A DNA stretch of 64,000 nucleotides from an uncultured Christensenella sp. (GCA_910577375.1 CAJTLT010000005.1:78327-142326), one strand, 5' to 3'. Numbered from the stretch's first letter, positions 49,966-58,449 are shown. Notes: generated by a model from the letters alone, not told the origin. Numbers and translations are program-made.

Positions 49966-50706
49966 TCAGTTGAAAACCAGCGCAACGGCAGATAAAATCA
50001 ACATAATTCCCCCGCTGACAATATAATAAATCGGGAAAAACGTGAAATAAGATAATCCTAAAAGCGCAAGCCCCGACCAGAAAAGAGGGGCGCAGAGCTT
50101 TCTTGAAAAACGTGATTTTATCCGTTTGAAAAATCCCGTTTTTGCCGCTTCTTCATAAACGTATTTTTCGGGGAGAAGATTATTTTTCTTCAATAACGCA
50201 AATACTTCGTCTATGCCGTTTATGCGTATGCCGAAATGCGCGGCGAGCGCGGCGGCGGAAGCGTCGGCGGTGTTGCAGTAAATTATTTTTTCTCCGTCTG
50301 TTTTCAGTTTGATAATACGGGCTATATCGTCTTCGGATATAGGTTGCATTTTAAAATTGAAAAAATATGATTGCTCCCCGCATATCACGCGTTTACCGCG
50401 TATTTTTGCTTCGTCGCCAAGCCCTTTTTTAAACAAGCCGAGTATATATTCGTCGGAAGAAAGCGAAAGGTGCAGGGAAAGAAGTTTTTTGTTTTTTTCG
50501 TCGCGGGACAGCAATAGGCTTTTGTTCTGTTTGTTGCTTATGTATAAAAAACCGAGCGCGCCGAACAAAAGGGCGGCGCATATGCCGAAGATAAGCCCCA
50601 AAACGGCGCTTTTCGTGTAAAAGCGTATGGCGGTAAAAAACAGGAAAAAGGCGCAGGCGGCGGCAAAAAACGTATCTAAAATAAGGGGTAAATTCAATCT
50701 TTTCAT
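49966..50706 (-). CDS. Four-helix membrane protein of unknown function
   Basis: 246 aa. Two N-terminal transmembrane helices (about 8-26 and 31-52), a cytosolic domain (about 55-185) and two C-terminal helices (about 205-222 and 225-245). The middle domain has the segment IYCNTADASAAALAAHFGIRINGIDEVFALL, whose core CNTADASAAALA-GI recalls the end of restriction-endonuclease-like (Mrr-type) folds seen in some membrane proteins. This is a weak resemblance. It sits on the opposite strand inside an otherwise conserved housekeeping series and is divergent to nadD. Confidence 0.75.
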   Translation of the reverse strand: MKRLNLPLILDTFFAAACAFFLFFTAIRFYTKSAVLGLIFGICAALLFGALGFLYISNKQNKSLLLSRDEKNKKLLSLHLSLSSDEYILGLFKKGLGDEAKIRGKRVICGEQSYFFNFKMQPISEDDIARIIKLKTDGEKIIYCNTADASAAALAAHFGIRINGIDEVFALLKKNNLLPEKYVYEEAAKTGFFKRIKSRFSRKLCAPLFWSGLALLGLSYFTFFPIYYIVSGGIMLILSAVALVFN

Positions 50707-50742
50707 AAGTTTGTTATTGACTTTATTTAATATAAAAATACC

Positions 50743-51876
50743 ATGAAAATAGCGTTATACGGCGGGGCGTTCAATCCCGTACACAACGAACATATAAACC
50801 TCGTACGCGCCGCGGCGGAAGAGTTGGGGTTGGATAAGGTAATAATAATTCCGACGGCAATTTCCCCGCATAAGCGCACGTCTATGACGGCAAGCGGGCG
50901 CGACAGATTGCAGATGTGCCGTCTTGCGTTTGCCGATTTGCAGAATACGGAAGTTTCTGATTATGAAATAAAGCGCGGCGGAATAAGTTATTCGTACGTT
51001 ACCTGCCGCCATTTTAAAAAGCTTTATAAAGACGACGAACTTTATTTCATTATCGGCGCCGACATGTTGCATATTTTTGAATTCTGGAAAGAGCCGGAAG
51101 AAATTTTAAAGTGCGTCACTCTTGCCGTTTGCGCAAGGGAAGATAAAAATGCGTTGGGCGCGGATATAAAAAATTTTACGAAGACTTTTAAAAAAGAGAT
51201 AGTAACTTTTTCATATGTGGGCAAAGCCGTGAGTTCTTCAAGAATAAGAGCGGTTGCCGCGCTCGGCGAAGACACGCGGGAATATGTCCCCGAAGCCGTT
51301 CGCAAATATATCAAAAACAGAAATTTATATTCTTTGCCCGAAGTCCGCGGGGTTAAAAAATATCTCACGCAGAGCAGATGGGAACATACCGTAAGGGTTG
51401 CCGAGGCGGCGGCTGAACAATCGCGGGCGGCGGGGGTATTCGAAATAGACGCAATAATCGCGGCAGCGTTGCATGATTGCGCCAAATATCTTTCAGAAAA
51501 TGCGGAAGAATTGAAAGGATTTTCTCCGCCCAAAGGCGTTCCGTCGTCGGTAATGCACCAGTTTGGCGGAGCTTTTATGGCTGAAAAGGTTTTCGGGATT
51601 AAAGACGAAAATATTCTGAACGCAATCCGTTATCACTCTACGGGGCGGGAAAATATGTCCAGACTTGAAAAACTCATATTTCTTGCCGACCTTTTGGAAG
51701 ACGGAAGAAGTTTTAATGGCGTTGAGAATTTGAGAAAAATATTCAGGCGCGATATTAATGAATGTCTGTTCGCCGCGCTTGAACATCAGATTGAATATCT
51801 GAACTCCACAGGGGAAGAAATTTGTCCGCTCACGCAAAGAGCGTATAATTATTTAAAGGAAAATTATGGAAAATAA
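50743..51876 (+). CDS. nadD: Fused NadD (NaMN adenylyltransferase) - YqeK (HD phosphohydrolase)
   Basis: 377 aa. Residues 1-195 are NadD: GGAFNPVHNEH (the HxGH motif appears as HNEH, 14-17, with Glu instead of Gly), IGADMLH, and VSSSRIRA (163-170). Residues about 200-377 are a YqeK-type HD domain, with H215 (EHTVRVA) and the HD pair H244-D245 (LHDCAKYL); such domains hydrolyse Ap4A symmetrically. The two are separate adjacent genes in Bacillus, and fusions occur in Clostridia. No ribosome site; TATAAA ends 6 nt before the ATG, but a proper -35 is lacking. It overlaps rsfS by 11 nt. Confidence 0.92.
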   Translation: MKIALYGGAFNPVHNEHINLVRAAAEELGLDKVIIIPTAISPHKRTSMTASGRDRLQMCRLAFADLQNTEVSDYEIKRGGISYSYVTCRHFKKLYKDDELYFIIGADMLHIFEFWKEPEEILKCVTLAVCAREDKNALGADIKNFTKTFKKEIVTFSYVGKAVSSSRIRAVAALGEDTREYVPEAVRKYIKNRNLYSLPEVRGVKKYLTQSRWEHTVRVAEAAAEQSRAAGVFEIDAIIAAALHDCAKYLSENAEELKGFSPPKGVPSSVMHQFGGAFMAEKVFGIKDENILNAIRYHSTGRENMSRLEKLIFLADLLEDGRSFNGVENLRKIFRRDINECLFAALEHQIEYLNSTGEEICPLTQRAYNYLKENYGK

Positions 51877-52240
51877 TATTGAAGTTAATTTGAATTCGCT
51901 TGAAAAAGTACAGTTAATATGCAAATACCTCTCGTCTAAAAAGGCGAAAGGTATAGTTTACATTGCAGTAGAGCATAAAACAAGTCTTTGCGATTATTTT
52001 GTTGTTGCGGGAGGTTTTTCCAAAACGCAGGTAAAATCGCTTGGAGAAAATCTTGAAGAACTGCTTGAAAAGCAACACGGCTTAATTCCGCGCCGCCGCG
52101 AAGGAATAAGAGAAGGCAGATGGGCTGTTCTGGACTACAGCGACGTAATCGTTCATATATTCGGCGACGAAGAACGCGATTTTTACAACCTTGAACGGCT
52201 TTGGGAAGACGGCGAAAATTTAGTCCGTTATGAAGATTAA
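51866..52240 (+). CDS. rsfS: Ribosomal silencing factor RsfS
   Basis: 124 aa Iojap/RsfS protein. Conserved EHKTSLCDYFVVAGG, GRWAVLDYSDVIVHIF and the end FYNLERLW. It binds L14 and blocks subunit joining under starvation. The N-terminus overlaps nadD-yqeK by 11 nt; AAGG lies before the ATG. Last gene of the obg-to-rsfS series. Confidence 0.96.
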   Translation: MENNIEVNLNSLEKVQLICKYLSSKKAKGIVYIAVEHKTSLCDYFVVAGGFSKTQVKSLGENLEELLEKQHGLIPRRREGIREGRWAVLDYSDVIVHIFGDEERDFYNLERLWEDGENLVRYED

Positions 52241-52295
52241 TCTGTGGTTACGGTCAACAAGCCAATCATAAAGTTTTTTACTAAATGCAAAAATC

Positions 52296-52517
52296 TTATT
52301 TTTTGAACTGAAATTCTTTCGGTTCGGAATAGTTTGCTTTTTTTGCGCGCTTTTTTTCAACTATATAGTATACCGGCTCCGTTTTAGGGGTCGGTTTTTT
52401 TTCTTCTTCGGGTTGTTTTTTCATTGATTTTATGCCTATGTACGCAAGTTTTACAAGACATACAAGAATAAAACAGAAAATAAAAGTCAAAAACAAATAC
52501 AAAATACCAAGGAACAT
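52296..52517 (-). CDS. Small single-pass membrane protein
   Basis: 73 aa with one N-terminal transmembrane helix (about 4-27) and a basic, Pro/Lys/Glu-rich cytosolic tail. Family not recognised. A TACAAT lies 6 nt before the ATG, there is no ribosome site and the -35 is poor, so it is a weaker leaderless candidate. Divergent to the deoC-like gene, 65 nt apart. Confidence 0.6.
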   Translation of the reverse strand: MFLGILYLFLTFIFCFILVCLVKLAYIGIKSMKKQPEEEKKPTPKTEPVYYIVEKKRAKKANYSEPKEFQFKK

Positions 52518-52582
52518 AGTTAAATTGTAATTGTTTCGGATTAAAGTATTTTGTAAAATTTTCGAATAAAAGGTAGTTTTTT

Positions 52583-53338
52583 ATGGATACGGATAAAACA
52601 GAGCAGACTGCGCAGAACGCTTTTTCACAAAACGAAAAACTTTTATACTCGCAATTCCGCCGCAAAATAAACGCAGAGGCAGCAAGGGCACAAATAAAAA
52701 AACTCGAATATGACCTTGCGGACGTAAAAGCGGGTTTAAGTTTTCTTAAAACAGCCTGCGGCGATGCAAATTCCCTTGAACTCGGAGCGGTATGCGTTTT
52801 GCCGTGTTTCGTAAGGCAGTGCGCGGCATATTTCGGTATGCAAAGGAACAGCAGCCTTGTAGCGCGCATAAGCTTTCCTCACGGCGGCGACGCAACTGAA
52901 ATAAAGGTGAAAGCGGTAAAACGCGCTATAAAAGACGGCGCGGACGAAGCGGAAGTAACCGCTCCTATAGCTCATATAAGAGAGGGTAATTTTGCTTACG
53001 TTAAAAAGGAGTTTAAAAAATTGCGTTCCGCGGCAAAGCATAAATCTTTGCGTATTGATTTGGAATGTACGCTTTTGACCAAGGAAGAAATTGTCCGCGC
53101 AAGCATAACGGCCGCAGATTGCGGTGTAAATTCGTTGCGCCTTTCGGGGAATAACGCGGTAGAAAAAATTTCGGATATAAAATCCGCGGTTAAAGACAGA
53201 TGCACTATTAAGTCGGATGGGGTTGCAACGGTTTTGGAAATGTCGGGCGCAATCGATTTGGGCGCAAGTATTATAGGCAGTAAAAATGCCGCCGACGTAG
53301 CCCGCGCAATAATTACCGCCGCCGAAACTGATTTTTGA
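52583..53338 (+). CDS. DeoC-like aldolase fold protein lacking the Schiff-base lysine
   Basis: 251 aa TIM barrel of the deoxyribose-phosphate aldolase family, recognisable by VCVLPCFVRQ, ISFPHGGDATEIKVKAVKRAIKDGADE and LECTLLTKEEIVRA. Two of three key residues differ. The Schiff-base Lys (FVKTSTG in DERA) is Arg186 (LRLSGN), and the Asp of the ADEVD motif is Glu124 (ADEAE). The second Lys is kept (K210, IKSDGV). An N-terminal extension of about 40 residues is charged and possibly helical. DERA activity is unlikely; it may bind a sugar phosphate or catalyse something else. AAAGG site, own transcript. Confidence 0.8.
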   Translation: MDTDKTEQTAQNAFSQNEKLLYSQFRRKINAEAARAQIKKLEYDLADVKAGLSFLKTACGDANSLELGAVCVLPCFVRQCAAYFGMQRNSSLVARISFPHGGDATEIKVKAVKRAIKDGADEAEVTAPIAHIREGNFAYVKKEFKKLRSAAKHKSLRIDLECTLLTKEEIVRASITAADCGVNSLRLSGNNAVEKISDIKSAVKDRCTIKSDGVATVLEMSGAIDLGASIIGSKNAADVARAIITAAETDF

Positions 53339-53436
53339 ACATATTTTTGAAACGGCTTCAAGTTGAAAATTTTTCGAATAATTTCAACGGAAGTTACAAA
53401 CCGTAATAATATTTGCATTTTTCAGTTGGTAAATAA

Positions 53437-53471
53437 AAATCGCCCGAACGCAAACTGCGTTCGGGCGATTT
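53437..53471. terminator. Bidirectional terminator
   Basis: AAATCGCCCGAACGC / GCGTTCGGGCGATTT, 15-bp perfect stem with a 5-nt loop, between the deoC-like gene (+) and the rhomboid gene (-). Confidence 0.9.
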
Positions 53472-53478
53472 GTTTGAA

Positions 53479-54270
53479 TTAATCATTTTTATTGTTTTCC
53501 AACATTTGTTCTTCAACGGATTTCGGTTTTGGTTCAGAAGTTTTGTTTTCAGGTGAAAATTTTCCTTTTTTAAGTATAAAGAAAGGTAAAATTATCAAGG
53601 TTCCAACTAAAAGTCCTAAAACAAAAGCAACGTTATGACAAACGGTTGAATATCCGAACGAGACTATGTAGGTTACGCTTATGCCGTAAACGGCGGAAAC
53701 AATCAAAGTGGGTTTGCCGATTTTTTTAATGCTTTTAATGTCGAAAAATATAGCAGCGAGCGAAGCTCCCATGAGCCCGAAAATTCCGCCCGACGCCCCG
53801 CAGCTTGGAGTTGAATTGAATAATTCGACTTGTTCGGGCGTTGATATTGCGATATATATTGAATCGGTAATATATGTTTCGCAAAATCCTACTATAAAAT
53901 ATATTATGTATGCTAACCACCAACCGAAACGTTTTTCGGCATAGTTGCCTATAAAATATAAACCAACAAGATTGGCTATAAGGTGGAGCAAGCCGCCGTG
54001 CATAAACATCTGGGTGATACGTCTGTAAATTTGTGTGCCGCTCGGGTCTAAAATTACTCCGTGGCCAAGATAGTTGGTAAGTAATCCTCCGCAATTGCCG
54101 AATATATACCTCATTGCAGGCGGCATATCGTCTGATAACGGAGTATATCCCGTGTAACCTTCCGGCAACGGAAGGTAACAATCCAAAAGATAGAAAATTA
54201 CCAGTATTATCATAAGAATATTGGTTGCAGTTAAAAGTCTTTTGATTTCAAATTTTTTCTTTGTTTCCAT
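53479..54270 (-). CDS. Rhomboid-family intramembrane serine protease
   Basis: 263 aa. Membrane core with HGGLLHLIANLVGLYFIG (91-108), catalytic Ser160 in CGASGGIFG, and a later His212 in CHNVAFVLGL as the dyad partner. A short cytosolic N-terminus and a charged Lys/Glu-rich C-terminal tail lie outside the core. Substrates unknown. Follows the recD-like gene by 12 nt and probably shares its transcript. Confidence 0.9.
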   Translation of the reverse strand: METKKKFEIKRLLTATNILMIILVIFYLLDCYLPLPEGYTGYTPLSDDMPPAMRYIFGNCGGLLTNYLGHGVILDPSGTQIYRRITQMFMHGGLLHLIANLVGLYFIGNYAEKRFGWWLAYIIYFIVGFCETYITDSIYIAISTPEQVELFNSTPSCGASGGIFGLMGASLAAIFFDIKSIKKIGKPTLIVSAVYGISVTYIVSFGYSTVCHNVAFVLGLLVGTLIILPFFILKKGKFSPENKTSEPKPKSVEEQMLENNKND

Positions 54271-54282
54271 AATTTTAAAATT

Positions 54283-55497
54283 TTACCTTACTAAAATCAG
54301 CCGTTTTTTCGCGCGTGTTATGGCGGTATACAGCCATCGGTTTTTGTCCTCTTTAAAAGCGTAACTCTCGTCAAAAACTATAACGTTATCGAATTCGCTG
54401 CCTTGCGCTTTGTGGCAGGAAATACAATAGCCGTATTCGAAACGGTTTAAAGTGTAAGCGCCGACAACCTCTCCGTTTTCGTCGAACTTTTCAAAGTAAT
54501 CGCCCCGTTTATAGCGATAAAATCCCTCTGTAAAAATTCCGGTATCCAAAGGCAACGCTTCCGGGCAGATTTCGTCCAAAAAATCAGGCTTGAACTGTAT
54601 ATAACCGATGTCGCGGTATTCGTCGTAAAAAGGGTCGAGCACGGTTCCGATAATTCCGTTTACCATATTAAACCGCATTTCGCCGTCGATAAAAGTTTCC
54701 CAGTTGTTTTGCGTGCAAATGAGCTTTTCGCCGTGTTTCGGAAGACCTTCAAAGCCCGATAAGGCGCGGATTTCTTCGTTAATCTGCAAACGCGTTTTGT
54801 TAAGTCCGCAAATAATCTGGTCGGCTTTCAAAAGATAATTTTTCCGCCGTTCGTTTGTGAAATTTCTTTTTGATATAACGGCTACGCTGTCTCCGTATCT
54901 GCCGAAAGGGATATATTTGCCCTCACGCGCAAGTTGCGATAGCTTTATTATAGGATTTTCAAGATTTTGCCGCACAATTGTTCTGAGCGTAAAATCAGGA
55001 TTTGCCAAAAAACCGTTGGCGCCTTCAATGGGCGGCAGTTGGGCATTGTCCCCGCAAATGAGCAGTTTTACGCCGTAATCAGTTAAATCGTTTAAAACTT
55101 CGTCGGAAACCATAGAAGCTTCGTCAAGTACGATTAATTTTATGCTTTTGTCTATTTTTTCTCGCCGCTTGAAACTTAGCTTTTCAACCGTAATCTTTTT
55201 ACCGTTCAAATCGATTTCTACTTCTTCGACCATAGATTGGTAAATAAGCCGATGAAGGGTGGTGGCGTGCAAACCGGAGCGGATTAATACCGTTGCCGCT
55301 TTGCCCGTGGGCGTAACGAAAGCCGCGCTCTCTTCGGGAACAAGATTTAATGTTTTTGTTACCGTATGTTTCAAAAGCGCGGTTTTTCCCGTACCCGCGT
55401 AACCCGCCAGAATAAAAATCTGCTTTGCGGAATTACAGAACCATTCTTTTATTAAATTATCTGCCGCGGCTTGGTCGGCGGTGAGTTCTGTAAGCAT
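54283..55497 (-). CDS. RecD-like ATP-dependent DNA helicase (AAA_30/UvrD_C_2)
   Basis: 404 aa SF1B helicase, smaller than RecD2 (about 740 aa) because the N-terminal domains are missing. Walker A is LAGYAGTGKTALL (about 32-44), Walker B is IVLDEASMVSD, QLPPIEG is motif III, and the C-terminal motifs CHKAQGSEFDNVIVFDE and YTAITRAKKRLILV close the protein. Probably acts in DNA repair or phage-like processes. The ATG at 55497 lies 6 nt after a TATAAT box and has no ribosome site. Confidence 0.9.
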   Translation of the reverse strand: MLTELTADQAAADNLIKEWFCNSAKQIFILAGYAGTGKTALLKHTVTKTLNLVPEESAAFVTPTGKAATVLIRSGLHATTLHRLIYQSMVEEVEIDLNGKKITVEKLSFKRREKIDKSIKLIVLDEASMVSDEVLNDLTDYGVKLLICGDNAQLPPIEGANGFLANPDFTLRTIVRQNLENPIIKLSQLAREGKYIPFGRYGDSVAVISKRNFTNERRKNYLLKADQIICGLNKTRLQINEEIRALSGFEGLPKHGEKLICTQNNWETFIDGEMRFNMVNGIIGTVLDPFYDEYRDIGYIQFKPDFLDEICPEALPLDTGIFTEGFYRYKRGDYFEKFDENGEVVGAYTLNRFEYGYCISCHKAQGSEFDNVIVFDESYAFKEDKNRWLYTAITRAKKRLILVR

Positions 55498-55503
55498 GAA
55501 TTC

Positions 55504-55533
55504 ATTATAGTATTAAAACGTATGTTTTGTAAA
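55504..55533 (-). promoter_or_regulatory. Promoter abutting the RecD-like gene start
   Basis: Minus strand TTTACA (55533-55528), 18 nt, TATAAT (55509-55504), 6 nt, ATG at 55497. Confidence 0.7.
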
Positions 55534-55571
55534 GCCGTTTGTTTAAATTTTAATAAAATTTTTGCGTTTTG

Positions 55572-55601
55572 TTGACTAAACAAAGTCTGTAATGTTATAA
55601 T
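55572..55601 (+). promoter_or_regulatory. pgi promoter
   Basis: TTGACT (55572-55577), 18 nt, TATAAT (55596-55601); leader of about 37 nt with CGGAGGA. Confidence 0.75.
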
Positions 55602-55644
55602 TCTGTTTGTAAAAAATAATGAAAAATCTTTTCGGAGGATTAAG

Positions 55645-57084
55645 ATGGCTTATAAAACCAAAGAATGGCGCAACGAAATGCGCGTCACTGTAGACTATAA
55701 TTACATGACGGCAAATTCGCTCGGAGATAAAGGCATAACCGACGCGGAGCTGCGCGCAGTAAAAGGTAAAGCGGAAGAGGCGTTCAATTACGTTGCGGCA
55801 AACCGCGGTAAAGACGAGCTTTTTATGGGCTGGACGGAGCTTCCTTACAATCAGGACGAAATCGTAGCCGATATTCTCGCCACAGCCAAGCAGGTAAGAA
55901 AAAAGTTCAAATATTTTGTTGTTTTGGGTATCGGTGGCAGTGCGCTCGGCCCTATAATGGCGTTCAATGCGCTCAAACATTTGCACTTTAACGAGCTTCC
56001 TCCAAAAAAACGCGGCGGCGCTCCCAAATTCTATGTTGAAGATAACGTAGACCCCGTAAGAATGCAAGCGCTTCTCGACGTAATTGTTCCCGAAGAAACC
56101 TGCTTTAACGTAATTTCGAAATCGGGCGCTACAAGCGAAACAATGACGCAGTTTTTGATTATCGCCGATATTCTTGAAAAGAAAGGGCTTTCTTTGCCCG
56201 AGCATATGATATTCACTACCGATGCAAGCCGTGGAAATCTTATTAAAATCGATGAAAAATATGGCGGAAAGTTCAAAAAGTATGTTCTTCCCGACGGCGT
56301 CGGCGGAAGATTTTCGGAGCTGTGCCCCGTCGGGCTTCTTCCCGCGGCGGTTCTCGGCATAGATATTAAGGGTATGCTTGCTGGCGCAGCTTATATGGAC
56401 GGGCTTTGCTCCAAACCCAACATTGCAAGAAACCCCGCTCTCGCATGCGCGGTTTTGCAGTATATATCAATGCAGCAAGGCAAAAACATAAACGTTCTTA
56501 TGCCCTATTCGGATAACTTAAAACTTATCGCCGACTGGTATTGCCAGCTTTGGGCTGAAAGTTTGGGTAAAGCCGTGGATTATGCGGGCAACACCGTTAA
56601 CGTTGGAACAACGCCGGTTAAATCTTTGGGCGTTACCGACCAGCATTCACAGGTTCAGTTATATATCGAAGGACCTTATGATAAGGTAATAACGTTTATA
56701 TCCGTTGAAAAATACGGTTGTGAAATGCCCATTGCGCACGGCTGCGACGATATTCCCGACGTGGGTTTCCTCGGCGGACATACTATGCAGGAGCTTATTC
56801 AGGCGGAAAATAAAGCTACGGCTTACGCTCTTATGTGCGCGGGCAGAATGAATTACACCATAAATATGCCCGAAGTAAACGCGTTTACACTCGGTCAGCT
56901 TATGTTTATGCTTGAATTGCAAACCGCTTATACCGGCGCGCTTCTTAATATCAATACGTTCAATCAGCCCGGTGTTGAAAACGGCAAAAAAGCTACGTTT
57001 GCATTGCTCGGTAAAAAGGGTTACGAGGCGCAGAAAAAAGAAATGGACAACGCGCCCTCTTTTGACAGCAAGTATATAGTTTAA
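55645..57084 (+). CDS. pgi: Glucose-6-phosphate isomerase
   Basis: 479 aa. Sugar-phosphate isomerase with VLGIGGSALGPIM (phosphate loop), ISKSGATSETM, and the two family signatures (DGVGGRFSELCPVGLLPAAV; the later one around SLGVTDQHSQVQLY). It interconverts glucose 6-phosphate and fructose 6-phosphate. CGGAGGA ribosome site. Followed by a hairpin terminator at 57094-57120. Confidence 0.96.
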   Translation: MAYKTKEWRNEMRVTVDYNYMTANSLGDKGITDAELRAVKGKAEEAFNYVAANRGKDELFMGWTELPYNQDEIVADILATAKQVRKKFKYFVVLGIGGSALGPIMAFNALKHLHFNELPPKKRGGAPKFYVEDNVDPVRMQALLDVIVPEETCFNVISKSGATSETMTQFLIIADILEKKGLSLPEHMIFTTDASRGNLIKIDEKYGGKFKKYVLPDGVGGRFSELCPVGLLPAAVLGIDIKGMLAGAAYMDGLCSKPNIARNPALACAVLQYISMQQGKNINVLMPYSDNLKLIADWYCQLWAESLGKAVDYAGNTVNVGTTPVKSLGVTDQHSQVQLYIEGPYDKVITFISVEKYGCEMPIAHGCDDIPDVGFLGGHTMQELIQAENKATAYALMCAGRMNYTINMPEVNAFTLGQLMFMLELQTAYTGALLNINTFNQPGVENGKKATFALLGKKGYEAQKKEMDNAPSFDSKYIV

Positions 57085-57093
57085 TAAGGGATT

Positions 57094-57120
57094 AAGGGCG
57101 GGCGGAAGTCCGCCCTTTTG
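57094..57120 (+). terminator. pgi terminator
   Basis: AAGGGCGG / CCGCCCTT (or the tighter GGCGG-aagt-CCGCC) followed by TTTTG. It ends only 8 nt before the next start codon. Confidence 0.82.
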
Positions 57121-57127
57121 TTTAATT

Positions 57128-58132
57128 ATGGATACGGCTACTTTAATTACTGTAATTGTTTTATCCGCAGTCGGCGCGTTTTTATGCTTTACATTTGCGC
57201 TTGCTTTTTTGTGCGATAAAATAGCTTTCGGCATACGTTATGATAAAAATCCGCTTTTGAAATATTTAACCGCGGAAGATTTTGATTTGGCGGCGGAAGA
57301 GGTATCTGTAAATCAAGGTGATTTTTCGCTTAACGGCTATATATACCGCAATGAAAGTATTCCTGTAAAGAATAAAACGGTGGTTTTCGTTCACGGAATG
57401 GGCGCAGGACATCTTGCCTATACAACTGAAATTGCATATTTTGCGAACCTTGGCTATCCCGTACTTGCGCTTGATAGTAAAGGGTGCAATCTTTCGGGCG
57501 GTAAAAATATTAAAGGTATGTACGAGGGCGTTAATACGGCTATTGCCGCGGTAGACTATGCTAAGAAAGTTTTGCCCGAAAACGGTATTTATCTTGTGGG
57601 GCACAGCTGGGGCGGCTATTCCGTTTTGTGCGCGTCCGCTAAAAGAAAGGTGGAAAAGGTTGTTGCAATCAGTGCGCCGAACAGTCCTTTAACAACTGTG
57701 AAAAATGCGGCAGCCCCCGTAATATCCACTGTTTTAGCGTATTTGATATTGCCGTGGCTGAGTATTTTCAATAGCGTTAAATTCGGCGGAGAAGGAAATA
57801 TGTCCGCCGCAGAATTTGTTGCAAAAAGTGATGTTCCTATGTTGCTTGTTCACGGGAATAAAGATAATATAGTAAAAAATGAAAACGCCGCCTTTTATTG
57901 TATTAACGGTAAAAATATAAAAAAACTGCTTTGCGACGACAAAGCGCACAATCCTTATAATACTGTAAATGCAGAAAAACAGCTTGCCGATATTTCCAGC
58001 TCTTTGAAAAAAGCAAGAAAGATGAACGAAGCGGAAAAACTTGATTATTTTGAAAGGTTCGATATCAAATCCGCAACGGAAGAAGATGAAAAGGTTATGG
58101 AACAGATTGCGGAATTTTTATTTTCCGAATAA
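57128..58132 (+). CDS. Membrane-anchored alpha/beta hydrolase
   Basis: 334 aa. One N-terminal transmembrane helix (about 6-28), then an alpha/beta-hydrolase domain. It has the oxyanion region FVHGMGAGH, nucleophile Ser160 in VGHSWGG, the acid in LVHGNKDNIV, and His in DDKAHNPY. Substrate unknown (an esterase or lipase-like role is a guess). The ATG is 8 nt after the pgi terminator stem and has no ribosome site and no visible promoter of its own, so expression may depend on terminator read-through. Confidence 0.82.
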   Translation: MDTATLITVIVLSAVGAFLCFTFALAFLCDKIAFGIRYDKNPLLKYLTAEDFDLAAEEVSVNQGDFSLNGYIYRNESIPVKNKTVVFVHGMGAGHLAYTTEIAYFANLGYPVLALDSKGCNLSGGKNIKGMYEGVNTAIAAVDYAKKVLPENGIYLVGHSWGGYSVLCASAKRKVEKVVAISAPNSPLTTVKNAAAPVISTVLAYLILPWLSIFNSVKFGGEGNMSAAEFVAKSDVPMLLVHGNKDNIVKNENAAFYCINGKNIKKLLCDDKAHNPYNTVNAEKQLADISSSLKKARKMNEAEKLDYFERFDIKSATEEDEKVMEQIAEFLFSE

Positions 58133-58185
58133 AAATATTAAAATTTTCCGGTAAATAAATTTTAAAAAATTATTATTAAATTTAT

Positions 58186-58214
58186 TTGACAATTATTTAA
58201 CGATATATTATACT
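58186..58214 (+). promoter_or_regulatory. Sigma-A promoter of the pot operon leader
   Basis: TTGACA (58186-58191), 17 nt, TATACT (58209-58214). Start of transcription near 58221. Confidence 0.88.
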
Positions 58215-58220
58215 CAAAAC

Positions 58221-58448
58221 ATCGTATGGCTTTCAAAGTCCATGCAAATATTTAGCGGGTTATCCGCATTATTGATTGAGTTAAAAGCTCAAATTTTATA
58301 AGTTGATTACTTTATAATCAAAGCCTTTAAGGGCGTCACTTGTGAAACGGTCAATAAGAGTAGTAAAAGTATTTGCTATATAGACTCTGAAAGATTAATT
58401 CGGAATACAACTATAAATATGCGTATTTGCGCATATATGAGTTTTTTG
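58221..58448 (+). ncRNA. Structured leader RNA of the pot operon (candidate riboswitch/attenuator)
   Basis: About 228 nt between promoter and terminator with no ORF and a series of hairpins: 58224-58229/58240-58245, 58255-58258/58264-58267 (GCGG/CCGC), 58276-58280/58288-58292, 58303-58309/58315-58321 (7 bp), 58323-58326/58331-58334, 58357-58360/58385-58388 enclosing 58361-58367/58372-58378, and 58417-58423/58430-58436 (7 bp). A GGTC at 58349-58352 could pair with the GACC of the terminator 5' arm and act as antiterminator. I compared it by eye with SAM, T-box, lysine, guanidine, GEMM, ydaO, cobalamin, M-box and THF consensus blocks and found no match. Confidence 0.6.
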
Positions 58449-58449
58449 G

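Noticed and set aside
58221..58448. Pot leader as a T-box, SAM, lysine or guanidine riboswitch
   Set aside because: No T-box AGGGTGG..ACCGCG, no S-box GAGGGA/GCAACC/GGTGCTAA, no lysine or ykkC core blocks; kept as unassigned.
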